From: Diadophis punctatus similis
Taxonomy: Eukaryota > Chordata > Lepidosauria > Squamata > Dipsadidae
NCBI GenBank assembly: GCA_023053685.1
Contig: JALIGW010000028.1
Location: 6,732,501 to 6,796,500 of the forward strand
Length of the DNA stretch: 64,000 nt
Reading direction: 5' to 3'
Positions 1 through 10,800 of the stretch are shown here, piece after piece (position 1 is the stretch's first letter; the number at the start of each line of letters is the position of its first letter). The notes under the pieces are model-generated. The model was not told where the DNA came from and searched no databases. It was given only the letters and a program-made list of their open reading frames with translations. A program made the translations under genes and the position numbers.

Positions 1-596
1 TCATGGGCGCGCGTGCACTTCACGCATGCGTGCATGCGCAGTGGCAAAAAATCCATTAAAAAGCTGAAAACAAGATGGCGACCACATGCACAGTGCCAGA
101 AACTCGGCTTCTGTGCATGCTCAGAAGAAAGAAAGAAAATTCGGGGAAAAAAATCTAAAGAAATTCAAAAAAAGATGACGGCACCCACGGACCGGCACCA
201 ACCAAACCTGGTTCGCCTGAACTGGTCCGAACTGGGAGGAACCCAACCCTGCATGAGTCCCTCCCTCACTACTTCAATAATATTTAGCAGACGTGTAGAT
301 CCAGTAAAAATTGTATCACATCCACATCCTGCATACCCTTTTATTTAGACTGTTCTCCTTCTTAAAAATGTACCATGGTTATATTGGAGAGGAGATAGTC
401 TCCCTTTAATTGTATGCAACATAATGTATTGACAAAACAATTTTGTTCAGTATGAACTAAATAAAACTAATTTGAGTTACTTTTATAGTATCTGTCTGGC
501 TGCCTACTTAGAGAAGAATCTCATGAGAATTATAGTATATTATGTCGTCACTAGCAGTGCAACTTCAATTTATATTTATAGAAATATATTAACAGA
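1..596. other. Mostly unassigned; GGTTCGCCTGAAC repeat fragment at the left edge
   Basis: Bases ~190-260 (ggttcgcctgaactgg, aacccaaccctg) resemble the hAT-like MITE family that begins at 41831 and ends at 58432, here cut by the window edge. From 260 to 596 is AT-rich sequence with no recognisable gene. Confidence 0.3.
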
Positions 597-1850
597 TTAA
601 CAGAGTTGGAAGGGACCTTATAGTCATCTAGTCCAACCCCCCACTCAAGCAGGATACCCTACACCATTTCTGACAAATGGCAGTCCAATCTCTTCTTGAA
701 AGTCTTAAGTGATGAAGCTCCCACAACTTCTGAAGGCAAGCTGTTCCATTGGTTGATTGTTCTCATTGTCAGAAAGTTCCTCCTTATTTCTACAGTAGGT
801 TGAATCTCTCCTTCATTGATTTCCACCCATTGCTTCTTGTTCTACCCTCAGGTGCTTTGGAGAATAATTTGACTCCCTCTTCTTTGTGGCAACCCCTGAG
901 ATATTGGAACACTGCTATTATGTCTCTCCTAGTCCTTCTTTTCATTAAACTAGACATACCCAATTCCTGCAACTCTTCTTCATATGTTTTAGCCTCCAGT
1001 CCCCTAATCATCTTTTTTGCTCTTCTCTGCACTCTAGAGTCTCAACATCCTTTTTACATTGTGGCGACCAAAACTGAATGCAACATTCCAAGTGTGGCCT
1101 TACCAAGGCATTATAAAGTGGTATTAACACTTCACGTGATCTTGATTCTATCCCTCTGTTAATGCAGCCTAGAACTGTGTTGGCTTTTTTGGCAGCTGCT
1201 GCACACTGCTGGCTCATATTTAAATGGTGGTCCACTAGGACTCCTAGATCCCTCTCAGAGTTACTACTGTTGAGCAAGATACCACATATACTGTACCTGT
1301 GCATTTTGTTTTTCTTGCCTAAATATAGAACCTTACTTTTTTCTCCATTGAATTTCATTTTGTTAGATAGTGCCCAATGTTCAAGTCTGTCAAGATCCTT
1401 CTGTATTTTGAGCCTATCTTCTGGAGTGTTGGCTATTCCTGCCAGTTTGGTGTCATCTGCAAATTTGATGAGTTCCCCAGCTATCCCCTCGTCCAAGTCA
1501 TTGATGAAGATGTTGAAGAGTACTGGGCCTAAAACAGAGCCTTGGGGTACTCCACTGCATACTTCCATCCATGTAGATACAGTTCCATTGAGCACTACAC
1601 GTTGAGTGTGGCTGGTCAGCCAGTTTTGAATCCATCTGGTGGTGTTGCTGTCTAACCCACATTTTCCTACTTTTTCTAGTAATAGTTATGGCCTACCGTA
1701 CTTTATCAAATGCCTTACTGAAGTCCAAGTAAATTATATTGACAACATTCTTCTGGTCTACTAATTTTGTCACTTTGTCAAAGAATGAAATAAGATTAGT
1801 CTGGCATGATCTGTTTTTGTATTTGTTTCTATGCAAAACTCAATATGATT
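597..1850 (-). mobile_element. CR1 LINE, 3' part of reverse transcriptase and 3' UTR
   Basis: On the minus strand, 1595 to 1008 is an open stretch with CR1 reverse-transcriptase motifs: GVPQGSVLGPVLFNIFINDL, KFADDTKLAG, LGVLVDHHLNMS, and VRPHLE..QFWSP. Upstream in the same orientation (to ~1850) FDKVTKLVDQKNVVN and YLDFSKAFDKV are readable but interrupted. The 3' UTR ends at ~600 with the usual CR1 end (agttggaagggacc on the + strand). 5'-truncated, dead copy. Confidence 0.9.
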
Positions 1851-1956
1851 TATGAAGATATGAGTTTCACAGCCAAAAGCCCTAAAATATATAGTGTAGG
1901 TATGTGTGCACAGATATATGGTCCTCATCCTGGCATAAACATCTGAAGAGTGCCCA

Positions 1957-2197
1957 TAGCAATAGCAATAGCACTTAGACTTATATACCGCTTCATAGTG
2001 CTTTCCAGCCCTCTCTAAGCGGTTTACAGAGTTCAGCATATTGCCCCCAACAATCTGGGTCCTCATTTTACCCACCTCGGAAGGATGAAAGGCTGAGTCA
2101 ACCTTGAGCCTAGTGAGATTCGAACAGCTGGACTGCTGAACTAGCAATCAGCTGAAGGTCGCAATGCTGCTTTTAACCACTGCGCTATCTCAGCTCC
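1957..2197 (-). mobile_element. tRNA-derived SINE (antisense)
   Basis: On the minus strand it starts with GGAGCTGAGATAGCGCAG (box A-like), has a degraded box B (GTTCGAATCTC), then a body ending in tataagtctaagtgc. The same family recurs at 54943-55200 and 56654-56917. Confidence 0.7.
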
Positions 2198-2979
2198 TAT
2201 ACTTTTAAATGTAAAATGGACAAAGGTATTTTTTCTGGGGGGAAATTAAAACTCCTAACATCCGTTCTCTGCAATTATTAAAAGCAGCCAGAGCTATATA
2301 CATCAAGTTTTTCCTAATGAATAGAAAGCAGCAGAGTTTAAGATTAAATAAGGGTTAGAATGACAGATTCTCAAACTCTGGCCTGCAAGTACCATTCAGC
2401 TGATAAAAATTATTCAATATATAACAGTATAGAGACTTGGCCCTCAATTTTGTTACAACCACAAATGATTGTCAGCCAAACTACATTAGGTTCGAGAATT
2501 TATGATATTCAAAATTCGCACTGAGCTTTGTACTATTTCCTCCCTACATCTTTATCTTTTAATTGTGTAGCCTAAAGACGAGCTATTTACAATGCAGCAT
2601 TCTGAAAAGGAAGTCAAGGTGAAAAAAAAGTAATCCAGTGTTCCAGCAATATCCTTAATATTTTCTTACTATTCCTACTTAACCATGTAGCAAATAAAAA
2701 CTCAACAGGTGAAGCCTTCCTTATGACATTTGCCTGGGGGAGGGGGGGAAGGCTTCACTGCAAAATAGGAGCTTAATTCAGTCTAGAACAAATTAGCTAG
2801 GGGTCATTTACCATCCAACAGGTCAAAGTTCAGCAGACCCCTCCTGTCATTAATTCTATTGCATGTGCAACTTCGGTTTCTAAAAGGTCCCTAAAGCAGC
2901 CCATCCAACAGCTACAAATCCATGCAGTTAATCACATCTGGGGACGTTGTGCTGCTGCAGTTCGTTTTAAAGAGACCGG
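2198..2979. other. Unassigned intergenic sequence
   Basis: AT-rich and unique-looking; no exon, repeat or RNA gene recognised. Confidence 0.3.
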
Positions 2980-3093
2980 GTGGATCCCCGGGCTGTTCGG
3001 AACCTTCCCGATTCAAGTGTTATCGGCTCAGCTGATTTACAGGACGGATTTACTTCTGAACAGAGAGCTAATAATCGCTCTAATGTCCCGTTT

Positions 3094-3285
3094 CTATGGA
3101 GATTCTCAGTCATCCAGGTCATGGTTGCCCCAAAGGTGCTTTTTCAAGAGGCGCCTGGACTTTCTGGTTTTTCTTTGAAGACCTTTCGCTTCTCATCCAA
3201 GAAGCTTCTTCTTGGATCAGAAGCGAAAGGTCTTCAAAGAAAAACAAGAAAGTCCTGTTGCCTCTTGAAAAAAACACCTTTGGGA
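3094..3285. mobile_element. Foldback element, Penelope-terminal-repeat-like
   Basis: A 13-bp direct repeat TAATGTCCCGTTT flanks it (3081-3093 and 3286-3298). The two halves are inverted copies of one sequence (tccaagaagcttcttcttgg near the centre). The left end has an extra ~30 bp (ctatggagattctcag...) that the right end lacks. Same family as 52287-52770. Confidence 0.6.
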
Positions 3286-3439
3286 TAATGTCCCGTTTAT
3301 TCAACAAAGAAACAAAGCTATTTCAGAACAATATTTTTTTTTTCTTCGAAGAAAAGCCAAGGAATTAAATGACCCACTCCCACTCTAAATTAATCCCGCC
3401 CTGTAAAATGATGCAGAGCACCTTCTTCTAACGGGGAGT

Positions 3440-3666
3440 CTCATTTTTCATGCCATTCACGCGCTTGAAGGTTTGGCGGAAGTAGATTTCCCCATCTCTG
3501 GACTGGGCGTTTTGGTTATTCGGCGCATGCGCCGGGAGCCTTCCCGGGGCTTTTAGCTGTCGCGTTATCTTGCGCCCAGTGGAAACGCCCTTTGTGATTC
3601 AAACGGCGGCGGGACGCTTTTGTAGGAACAGCCTTTGGTGGCTCTGCTGTGTGCCTTATTTCACAG
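3440..3666 (+). promoter_or_regulatory. KNSTRN: Candidate KNSTRN promoter and non-coding exon 1
   Basis: A short GC- and CpG-rich stretch upstream of KNSTRN. It ends in a plausible donor (TTTCACAG|gttagg at 3666/3667). TTCAAA at 3598-3603, followed by GGCGGCGGGAC, reads on the minus strand as a GC box next to TTTGAA. This resembles the CDE/CHR pair of G2/M-phase genes, which would suit a mitotic gene. No usable ATG is present, so it would be 5' UTR. All of this is inference. Confidence 0.35.
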
Positions 3667-3986
3667 GTTAGGAGTTTCGGGGATCAAATTGGGATCTCGC
3701 CTGAGTGATGGTGTGCGCACGCTTTTGTGTGTATGTACGTGATTGGAAGGTTTTCTGCTGAAAGCCTTTATTTGAAATTGAATAATTCTGTATTCACAAG
3801 CAACTGAGTTCTTAACATGGGTTCCTGACTACGATTCATCACTTAGAGACCAAAGGACCACAATGTGCTAAACCGAGAGCTGCTCAAGAAAAAGTTTTGA
3901 AAGTTTAAACGTTATAGTATGAAGTTGCTAGCAATAAAGGAGAATATTTTGTAGCTCGGGGTTGAAATGGGGCGGGGGTGATCTCT

Positions 3987-4104
3987 GAGCTTGGTTGTTT
4001 TCTTGCAAGGTTTCATTACCCAAATTAGGTAACATTATCAGCCTAACACTGATGACGATACCTAGTTTGGGTAATGAGACGACTGCAAGAAAACAACCAA
4101 GCTC
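3987..4104. repeat. 118-bp palindrome, hammerhead-like core family
   Basis: Arms starting GAGCTTGGTTG and ending CAACCAAGCTC. On the + strand CTGATGA (4049-4055), a stem-forming segment, then GAGAC and GAC follow in the order of a hammerhead ribozyme core, slightly decayed. The related form in other squamate repeats reads GAAACGTC here (from memory). Probably two inverted ends of a Penelope-like element. Confidence 0.5.
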
Positions 4105-4118
4105 TGAAGTTACTAGAG

Positions 4119-4361
4119 CAGGGGTCGGGAACCTTTTTGACTAAGAGAGCCATGAAAGCAAAAAATTTGGAAATTTATTTCAGTGAGAGCCATATAATAT
4201 ATTTTAAAAGTGAATTCAACTAAATGTCAATAGGGACAATGGGATATTGAGAGAATCCCTGTCTTTGTGCTGTTTAATTTGTTGCTGCTGTAGCAGCTTC
4301 CTTGCTCCAAAGTGATATTTGTCTTTGAGTTGGTGATTTCCATCATAGCATTGGTAATGAT

Positions 4362-4416
<55 letters not shown>

Positions 4417-4507
4417 CTTCTTCTTCTTCTTCTCCTTCCTTCCTTCCTTCCTTCCTTCCCTTCTTCTTCTTCTTCTTCTTCTTCTTCTTCTTCTTCTTCT
4501 TCCTTCT

Positions 4508-4594
<87 letters not shown>

Positions 4595-6197
4595 CTCTGC
4601 AAACCAATCCCCACCGTGGCTCCTTTCTCCCTCGCCCAGCCCTCTTCCAAGACGTCAAGTGCGGGGAACCGCACCAAGCGAGGTAGGTGGGTGGGTTGCT
4701 GAAGAAGCCCCGGAGCCCCGCCGCCAACCTGCGTCTCCTGCTGGGAAGGAGCCTCTGTCGCTGTCTCTCGCGGGGTTCCAGCCACCAGACTGAGTCCCTG
4801 ACCGCGGCACCGGCAGGGTTAATGCGTATGGGAGAGGAGAGAGAGCGCTACCGCCGCCGCTGCTACTTTTACCGCTTCGATATTTCTTTGGTGGGCGCGC
4901 GCGGGAGGGACCATGGAGCAGAGGCGCCCGGCAGCTTAAGGCAAGAGGCGGGTGGGAGACGCGGGTAGGAGCCTGTCGCCGCCGCCGCCACTTCTGGCAT
5001 CCCCAAGCCTCTCACCCCGCTCGCCGGGTGCCTCTGCTCAGCGGTCCCTCCTGCGGAGGCCCACCAAAGAAATATTGGAGCAGCGCAGCGGCGGCGGTAG
5101 CGCGCTCTCTCCTTCCCTCCCATGCAGGGAGGGAAGGAGAGAGCGCGCTACCGCCACCGCTGCTACTTTCACCGCTCCGATATTTCTTTGGTGGGCGCGC
5201 GCGGGAGGGACCATGGAGCAGAGGCGCCCGGCAGCTTAAGGCAAGAGGCGGGTGGGAGACGCGGGCAGGAGCCTGTCGCCGCCGCCGCCACTTCTGGCAT
5301 CCCCACGCCTCTCACCCCGCTCGCCGGGTGCCTCTGCTCAGCGGTCCCTCCTGCGGAGGCCCACCAAAGAAATATTGGAGCAGCGGCGGCGGTAGCGCGC
5401 TCTCTCCTTCCCTCCCTGCATGGGAGGGAAGGAGAGAGCGCGCTACCGCCGCCGCTGCGCTGCTCCAATATTTCTTTGGTGGGCCTCCGCAGGAGGGACC
5501 GCTGAGCAGAGGCACCCGGCGAGCGGGGTGAGAGGCTTGGGGATGCCAGAAGTGGCGGCGGCGGCGACAGGCTCCTACCCGCGTCTCCCACCCGCCTCTT
5601 GCCTTAAGCTACCGGGCGCCTCTGCTCCATGGTCCCTCCCGCGCGCGCCCACCAAAGAAATATCGAAGCGGTGAAAGTAGCAGCGGCGGCGGTAGCGCTC
5701 TCTCTCCTCTCCCATACGCATTAACCCTGCCGGTGCCGCGGTCAGGGACTCAGTCGGGTGGCTGGAACCCCGCGAGAGACAGCGACAGAGGCTCCTTCCC
5801 AGCAGGAGACGCAGGTTGGCGGCGGGGCTCTGGGGCTTCTTCAGCCGCTTGGCTGGAGAACGGCGGGGATGTGGCCATGGCCGTTTTTTAGCTCCCCCCG
5901 TCCCGGCTGAACGCCGCCATTTGGGTTATTTTTCCCTCTGTGCATGCGCGCGCATGCACAGAGGGAAAAATAACCCAAATGATTGTGGTCAGCCGGGACG
6001 GGAAAGCGGTGATTGTGTTCAGCCGGGACGGGAAAGCGGGCAGGAGAAGCTCCGCGCCGCAACCGCCGCCAGTTCCATCGGCTATACGCCGAAGGACTGG
6101 CCCGGGCGAACCGGGAGGATTTCACCCCTGCTGCGAGCCATATGCAGTCATCAAAAGAGCCACATCTGGCTCGCGAGCCATAGGTTCCCGACCCCTG
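4119..6197. mobile_element. Non-autonomous hAT element, 2.1 kb, with internal palindrome
   Basis: Termini CAGGGGTCGGGAACC and GGTTCCCGACCCCTG are inverted. Target duplication TACTAGAG (4111-4118) / TGCTAGAG (6198-6205), 7 of 8. No transposase. The centre is a GC-rich foldback: ~4705-5124 is repeated directly at ~5126-5420 and inverted at ~5422-5845. The several long open frames here are shadows of this palindrome and of the CTTT tract. Confidence 0.85.
4357..4593. repeat. (CTTT)n / (CTT)n microsatellite
   Basis: Nearly pure pyrimidine tract of CTTT, CTT and CCTT units inside the hAT element at 4119. Confidence 0.97.
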
Positions 6198-6205
6198 TGC
6201 TAGAG

Positions 6206-7085
6206 TATGAAAAGACAAAATATATCAGGCTTGGTCTATAAAAGTTTTTTTTTACTCAGAATAGAATGAAATCTCAAAACACTTTAGAAAAATCTTATTT
6301 TCATTCCTTTCTATGAAATGTAATCAAATGAACTTAAAACCCCATGAAATTGGGATGTATTTCTAAACAAACATAGATTATACAATGCATTGCATCAGAA
6401 TGTGATTGCCTTGTGTATTCCTCTAATGCAGTTTATACATTAATCATTGTTATTCATAAAGGTATAACTAAACCATGGTTCGGTATGCAACATGAACATG
6501 GCTATTTTTGATAAAAATGAGATTTGAAGAGAAGGGGGTTAATGACCTAAATAAAATTATTGCAAATTACTTTGAAGGTTGCAAAAAAATACTTATTTTG
6601 CTCCAAAATAGAATAGATTGCTATTAAATTAAATTAAATTAAAACGATGGTTGTTTGCAATGCTCATTACTTATCCTAAAACTTGATTAACAGCTAGCTT
6701 TACCAACATCCTCCTGTTGCATACTATTGTCTTTTAGCGTACCTGCTGTCTAGAACCAAAACAAAATCTATTTCAGTTTCTGGGAAGTGAGTTTTATATA
6801 CTGTTCTGATTGTAAAACTAAGCTTCCAGAAACTCAAAATGATGGCAACCTGGAATTTCAATAGCACACTAAATCAGAAACCTTGGATAAAGTGCTCTGC
6901 ATAGTGCAAATCGTAAAGAATAGGTTCACATCATATGCCCAAGCCCAAACAAGAGCAAAATATATTGCGGTTTCTTGCAGTATAGTATATAAACTTTGCA
7001 ATAATTAATACAGAAAAGCAAACATTTTGCTTTTCTGTATTAAAAATTTTAAATTGCTGTTCTCCCTTGCCTTTACAAGGATATT
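6206..7085. other. KNSTRN intron sequence, unassigned, with a 39-bp palindrome
   Basis: AT-rich. The only structure noticed is a perfect inverted repeat at 7005-7043 (18-bp arms, 3-nt loop, arm starting TTAATACAG). Confidence 0.4.
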
Positions 7086-7089
7086 GTGC

Positions 7090-7652
7090 TGTAGGAAGTT
7101 AGTACCCACCCCTCTCCTAGAAAAATGAAATGTTTTGGGAAATATTAAAAAGGCAGAACATTATATTTCCCTGGATGAGAAAATGGAGAAACATGTTTTT
7201 TAGGCAGGAAACAGACTCACTCTTAATAACCCCCACTCTCCTCAATAGCCCACAGCAGATGCACTTAAGAGATAAAGGGATTGCTAGGTCTATTCATAGG
7301 CAAATGCCCTCACCCAAGATCCAACAAAGGTAGGATTAGCCCTCTACTCATCTAGCAATAGAACTTACCACATGGCACCTGGGAAGATTACATCACCAGC
7401 AAGGCTCAACCAAGCTTGGGACTCAGGACAGCCTACAGAGTTGCCCCTGCATGGCCCCATGGGAGTCTGACAACCAATCAGAATACAAGCTCAAATTCAA
7501 AAGCCCAACAGAGGTCATAAAACCCAAGCACTCCCAGCATCCCTTCCCTTTTCTGCTCAGGAACTCAAGCCATGAGATCCTGTTCATCAATAAACCTTCT
7601 TTCCAAGCAACTTCCACTTGGAACTGAACCCAGAAGGATATTTCTTCCAACA
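7090..7652 (+). mobile_element. Solo LTR of an endogenous retrovirus, sense to KNSTRN
   Basis: Begins TGTAGGAAG and ends CTTCCAACA (inverted ends, TG...CA). Flanked by a perfect 4-bp duplication GTGC (7086-7089, 7653-7656). Length 563 bp. A TATA-like catAAAA element lies near 7516 and AATAAA at 7589-7594, both on the + strand. No internal retroviral sequence, so the element is a recombined solo LTR. The 4-bp duplication and size fit gammaretrovirus-type LTRs. It ends 87 bp before the KNSTRN exon at 7740. Confidence 0.8.
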
Positions 7653-7739
7653 GTGCCTAATAAACTTTTAGCAGGCTTGATTTCATGCATACTCTGTTAT
7701 TGTAGGAGCTATTGATCTGCAGTACTTTATATCTTTCAG

Positions 7740-7821
7740 ACTTTAAATATCATGGAGACAGAAAAAACAAAGATCCCCGTTTACATTTCCCAGCAGTCCA
7801 AAACAACTGGTGTTTTGAAAG
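7740..7821 (+). CDS. KNSTRN: KNSTRN first recognised coding exon
   Basis: A good pyrimidine-rich acceptor (tatctttcag) precedes the exon. An ATG in strong Kozak context lies at 7752. The donor AAAG|gtctgt is weak, but its phase (one base carried over) fits the next exon exactly, giving ...GVLK then EVQPC. It is the least certain KNSTRN exon because this part of the protein is poorly conserved. The frame is also open upstream of the ATG within the exon, so the true start could lie in an earlier exon. Confidence 0.55.
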
Positions 7822-10800
7822 GTCTGTTAATGCATTATCCTACAATTAGAGAGTAATTATCTTATTTCTTCCTGTATTGCAGAGTCTTTGCAAAGACAAC
7901 TTCAAATGCTTTTCTTACCTGTGGTAGCTAATCTTAGCCTGATGTGAATTAGAATTTAATCAAACTTATAACTAGAACTATGTATTTAAACCTCACTCAT
8001 CCTTTGAAATAGGAGTCAGGTAAGAGTGGAATTGTATATCAAGATAGTAAGTATGCTGTTATCATCAAATGTTTGGGGCTGCAACCCTTATATTTATATT
8101 GTTTGTCAAGCTAGCTAGATTTCTTTGGATCTATTTAAAATATCAGGATGACATCAGATTCTGTGCATATATTCTGGGTCAATATCAGTTTTGGCTTTGC
8201 ATTTTAGAGAACAGGTTAGAAATTCAAATTCAGGCCTTCAAAGTTGGTGAAATGTAAGAATAAGAAGCTGTGTCTGTTGAAAATCAGAAATCAAATAAAG
8301 CTTTTGTAAGTGGACTTGATGAAGAAGTGATGTCTTCTCCTGCTAATGCAGGGATTTAAAGATTAAAAAGCGATAGAAGATTTTTCTGCTGTCTCTTGCC
8401 TTATCCAAAGTTGTGCACAAATAAGAGTACAGGACTTCAGGAAGAAAGATACAATCTTTTTTTTCTTTTACTGCCATGAGGATGCAGGTCTTCTAGAAGC
8501 AGCTACCTTTTGGCTGATGGAATAGAGAGATGGGAGAGGCTGGTGGATATTGCCAGACTTATTGCTTTAATCCATAATATTAAAATTATTTTATTCCTCT
8601 GCCATCACATTATTCCTGTTATTGCTAAATCCTGCAACTTTTCCCACTTACTGTACTTCCAAATTTCATTTCACTCTTAGGTGTTATAAAACCACCCTTT
8701 CAGTTTAGATCTCATCCTCAACTTTTTCTCCTTAATGTTTACCTGAGGGCAGGAGTTTTCATTAACTATTTCCCCAAATTTTCCTTATTTGAAGAAGTGC
8801 AGCCCTGTGATTATACAAAGCAGCAAAACCAGAACAAAGGGATGGACTCGATGCCCCTGAAAGATCCTGTTTTTACTTTTGGTGCCAACAATCCTACTGC
8901 ATTTGTTGCCCTCAAAGACCCAAATCAAAGGTATATATACTTTTGCTATGATTGCCAAAATATCTATTTCTTTGGCAACTCCATTCCATATGCCACCAGT
9001 TCCATTTACCTTCCTTTAAAAAAAAAACAATTTGCAACTTTTTTTCTTCTCTCCCACCAAAAAAGAAATTTGGCCTAATGTGTCAGGGTGGCTAAAATTA
9101 ATATCCCTAATCAAAATGCTTTGTTTGCTCTCTCTTTCTTGTTCTCTATAATGTTTGTTGTATTGAAATGTTTAGATTTAAAATCCTTATACTGTTGCAA
9201 TATCTATTTGTTCCCCTCATATTAAGACTCACGAAATCAGGGAAAAAAATTGTGTTGCCACCCCGTCCCAAGAAAGGAGTGCCCACAACTACACTTGCAA
9301 GCACGTGAGTACTTGCAAACAAAATGTCCTCCTTTTTCTCCCCTCCTACTTCGTGGCAGAATGCCTTGGAATGGCTTATAAAACATTTTATGTTTTAAAT
9401 ATGGCAAATTTTTAATGTCCTCTTCGAATTTGAAAAAACTGTTACAGCCTTATTTCAACTTCAAAACAAACTATTCTGATAAAAATTGGAACAATCGGTT
9501 TTGAGAATAGAACAGTTTTAGCCAGATTAGAAAAGTCCAAAGCAAGAGTACTCTACAGCCCAAATGTTGGACTCTGAAATGTTTTATAAGCCTCTAATTC
9601 CTTACAAAAATGTACAGGTATTCCTCAACTTACAACCACAATTGAACCCAGAATTTCTGTTGCTAAGTGAAATATTTGTTAAGTGAGTTTTGCCCTATTT
9701 TATTACTTTCCTTGCCACAGTTGCTAAGTGAATCAACTAAGCTAAGTGCAGTTGGAAAATTAGTAACACAGTTGTTAAGTGAAACTGGTTTCCCCATTGA
9801 CTTTGCTTGTCAGAAGATCGCAAAAGGTAATCACATGATCCTTGGACACTGCAATTGTCATAAATATGAGTCAGTTGCCAAGAATCTGAATTTTGATCAT
9901 GTGACCATGCAGATGCCGTGGTCATAAGCACTGTTTCCTCTAAGCCGCGCGGCCACGCACGTAATGAGAGAACGCCGCGCGGAAGTTTCTAACTTCCCCG
10001 CAGCATTTTCTAATGGCAAAAGCTGCGCGCCTGCGCGGCCGTGCACATGAAAAGAACGCCGCGCGGCAGTTTCTAACTGCTGCGCGCCGTTTTCTGATGT
10101 TACAGGGAACATTGGTCATAAGTGTGAAAAATGGTTATAAGTCACTTTTTTCAGTGACGTAACTTTGAACGATCACTAACTGCACTGTTGTAAGTCGAGG
10201 ACTACCTGTATTTAACTTAAATTATTGAAATTTGTGCTTTATTTTGAAAAAATAGTGCCATGGGTACAGCATTCGCTATGTACAATTGCAGGATCAAATA
10301 AATTATGAAAATATCACACGGTGTAAATATTGGGTTAGATTGTATTGTGGAGATTGTGCCATGTAGATTTGCATCATTATTGTGGATGCATATTAACAGT
10401 TTCCAGACATTGCTCAAAGTTGGTTGGTTGGAGCCACCGACAGTATATAAGCCTTGTACATAAATGAATATTTGGATACTGATATAGGCTAATCAAGTAG
10501 TAGTGCTTCTGGATGAAGGCATTATGGTGAATATCTTAAATTTTAATAATCTCTCTATATTCCTCTTTTCCATCTGTAAAATAATGACTTGATTCGTTCT
10601 TGATCCGTTATTAAATGCAAGCAAAATTGCCATCTGTGAGAAGTAAGCCTTATTCCTGTAAAAGACAGAGCAAAGGCAACACCATGTTTTAATAGTATTA
10701 CTATCCATGTTTGGATAGTATTACTTGGTCTGTTGTGTGGATGTTTGGGTGGTTTAGGGTGGGGAATTTGTGGCGGGTGGGGCGTGTTTTAGGGATTGCT

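Noticed and set aside
4216..4785. Lys/Glu/Arg-rich 189-aa frame
   Set aside because: Translation of a CTTT/CTT microsatellite.
4869..5674. Mirror-image frames of 67-167 aa starting with MGGKE or MPLLS
   Set aside because: Same protein read from both sides of a palindrome in a hAT element.
7130..7650. Small frames in the solo LTR as KNSTRN exons
   Set aside because: No splice sites, and the stretch is bounded by LTR ends and a target duplication.
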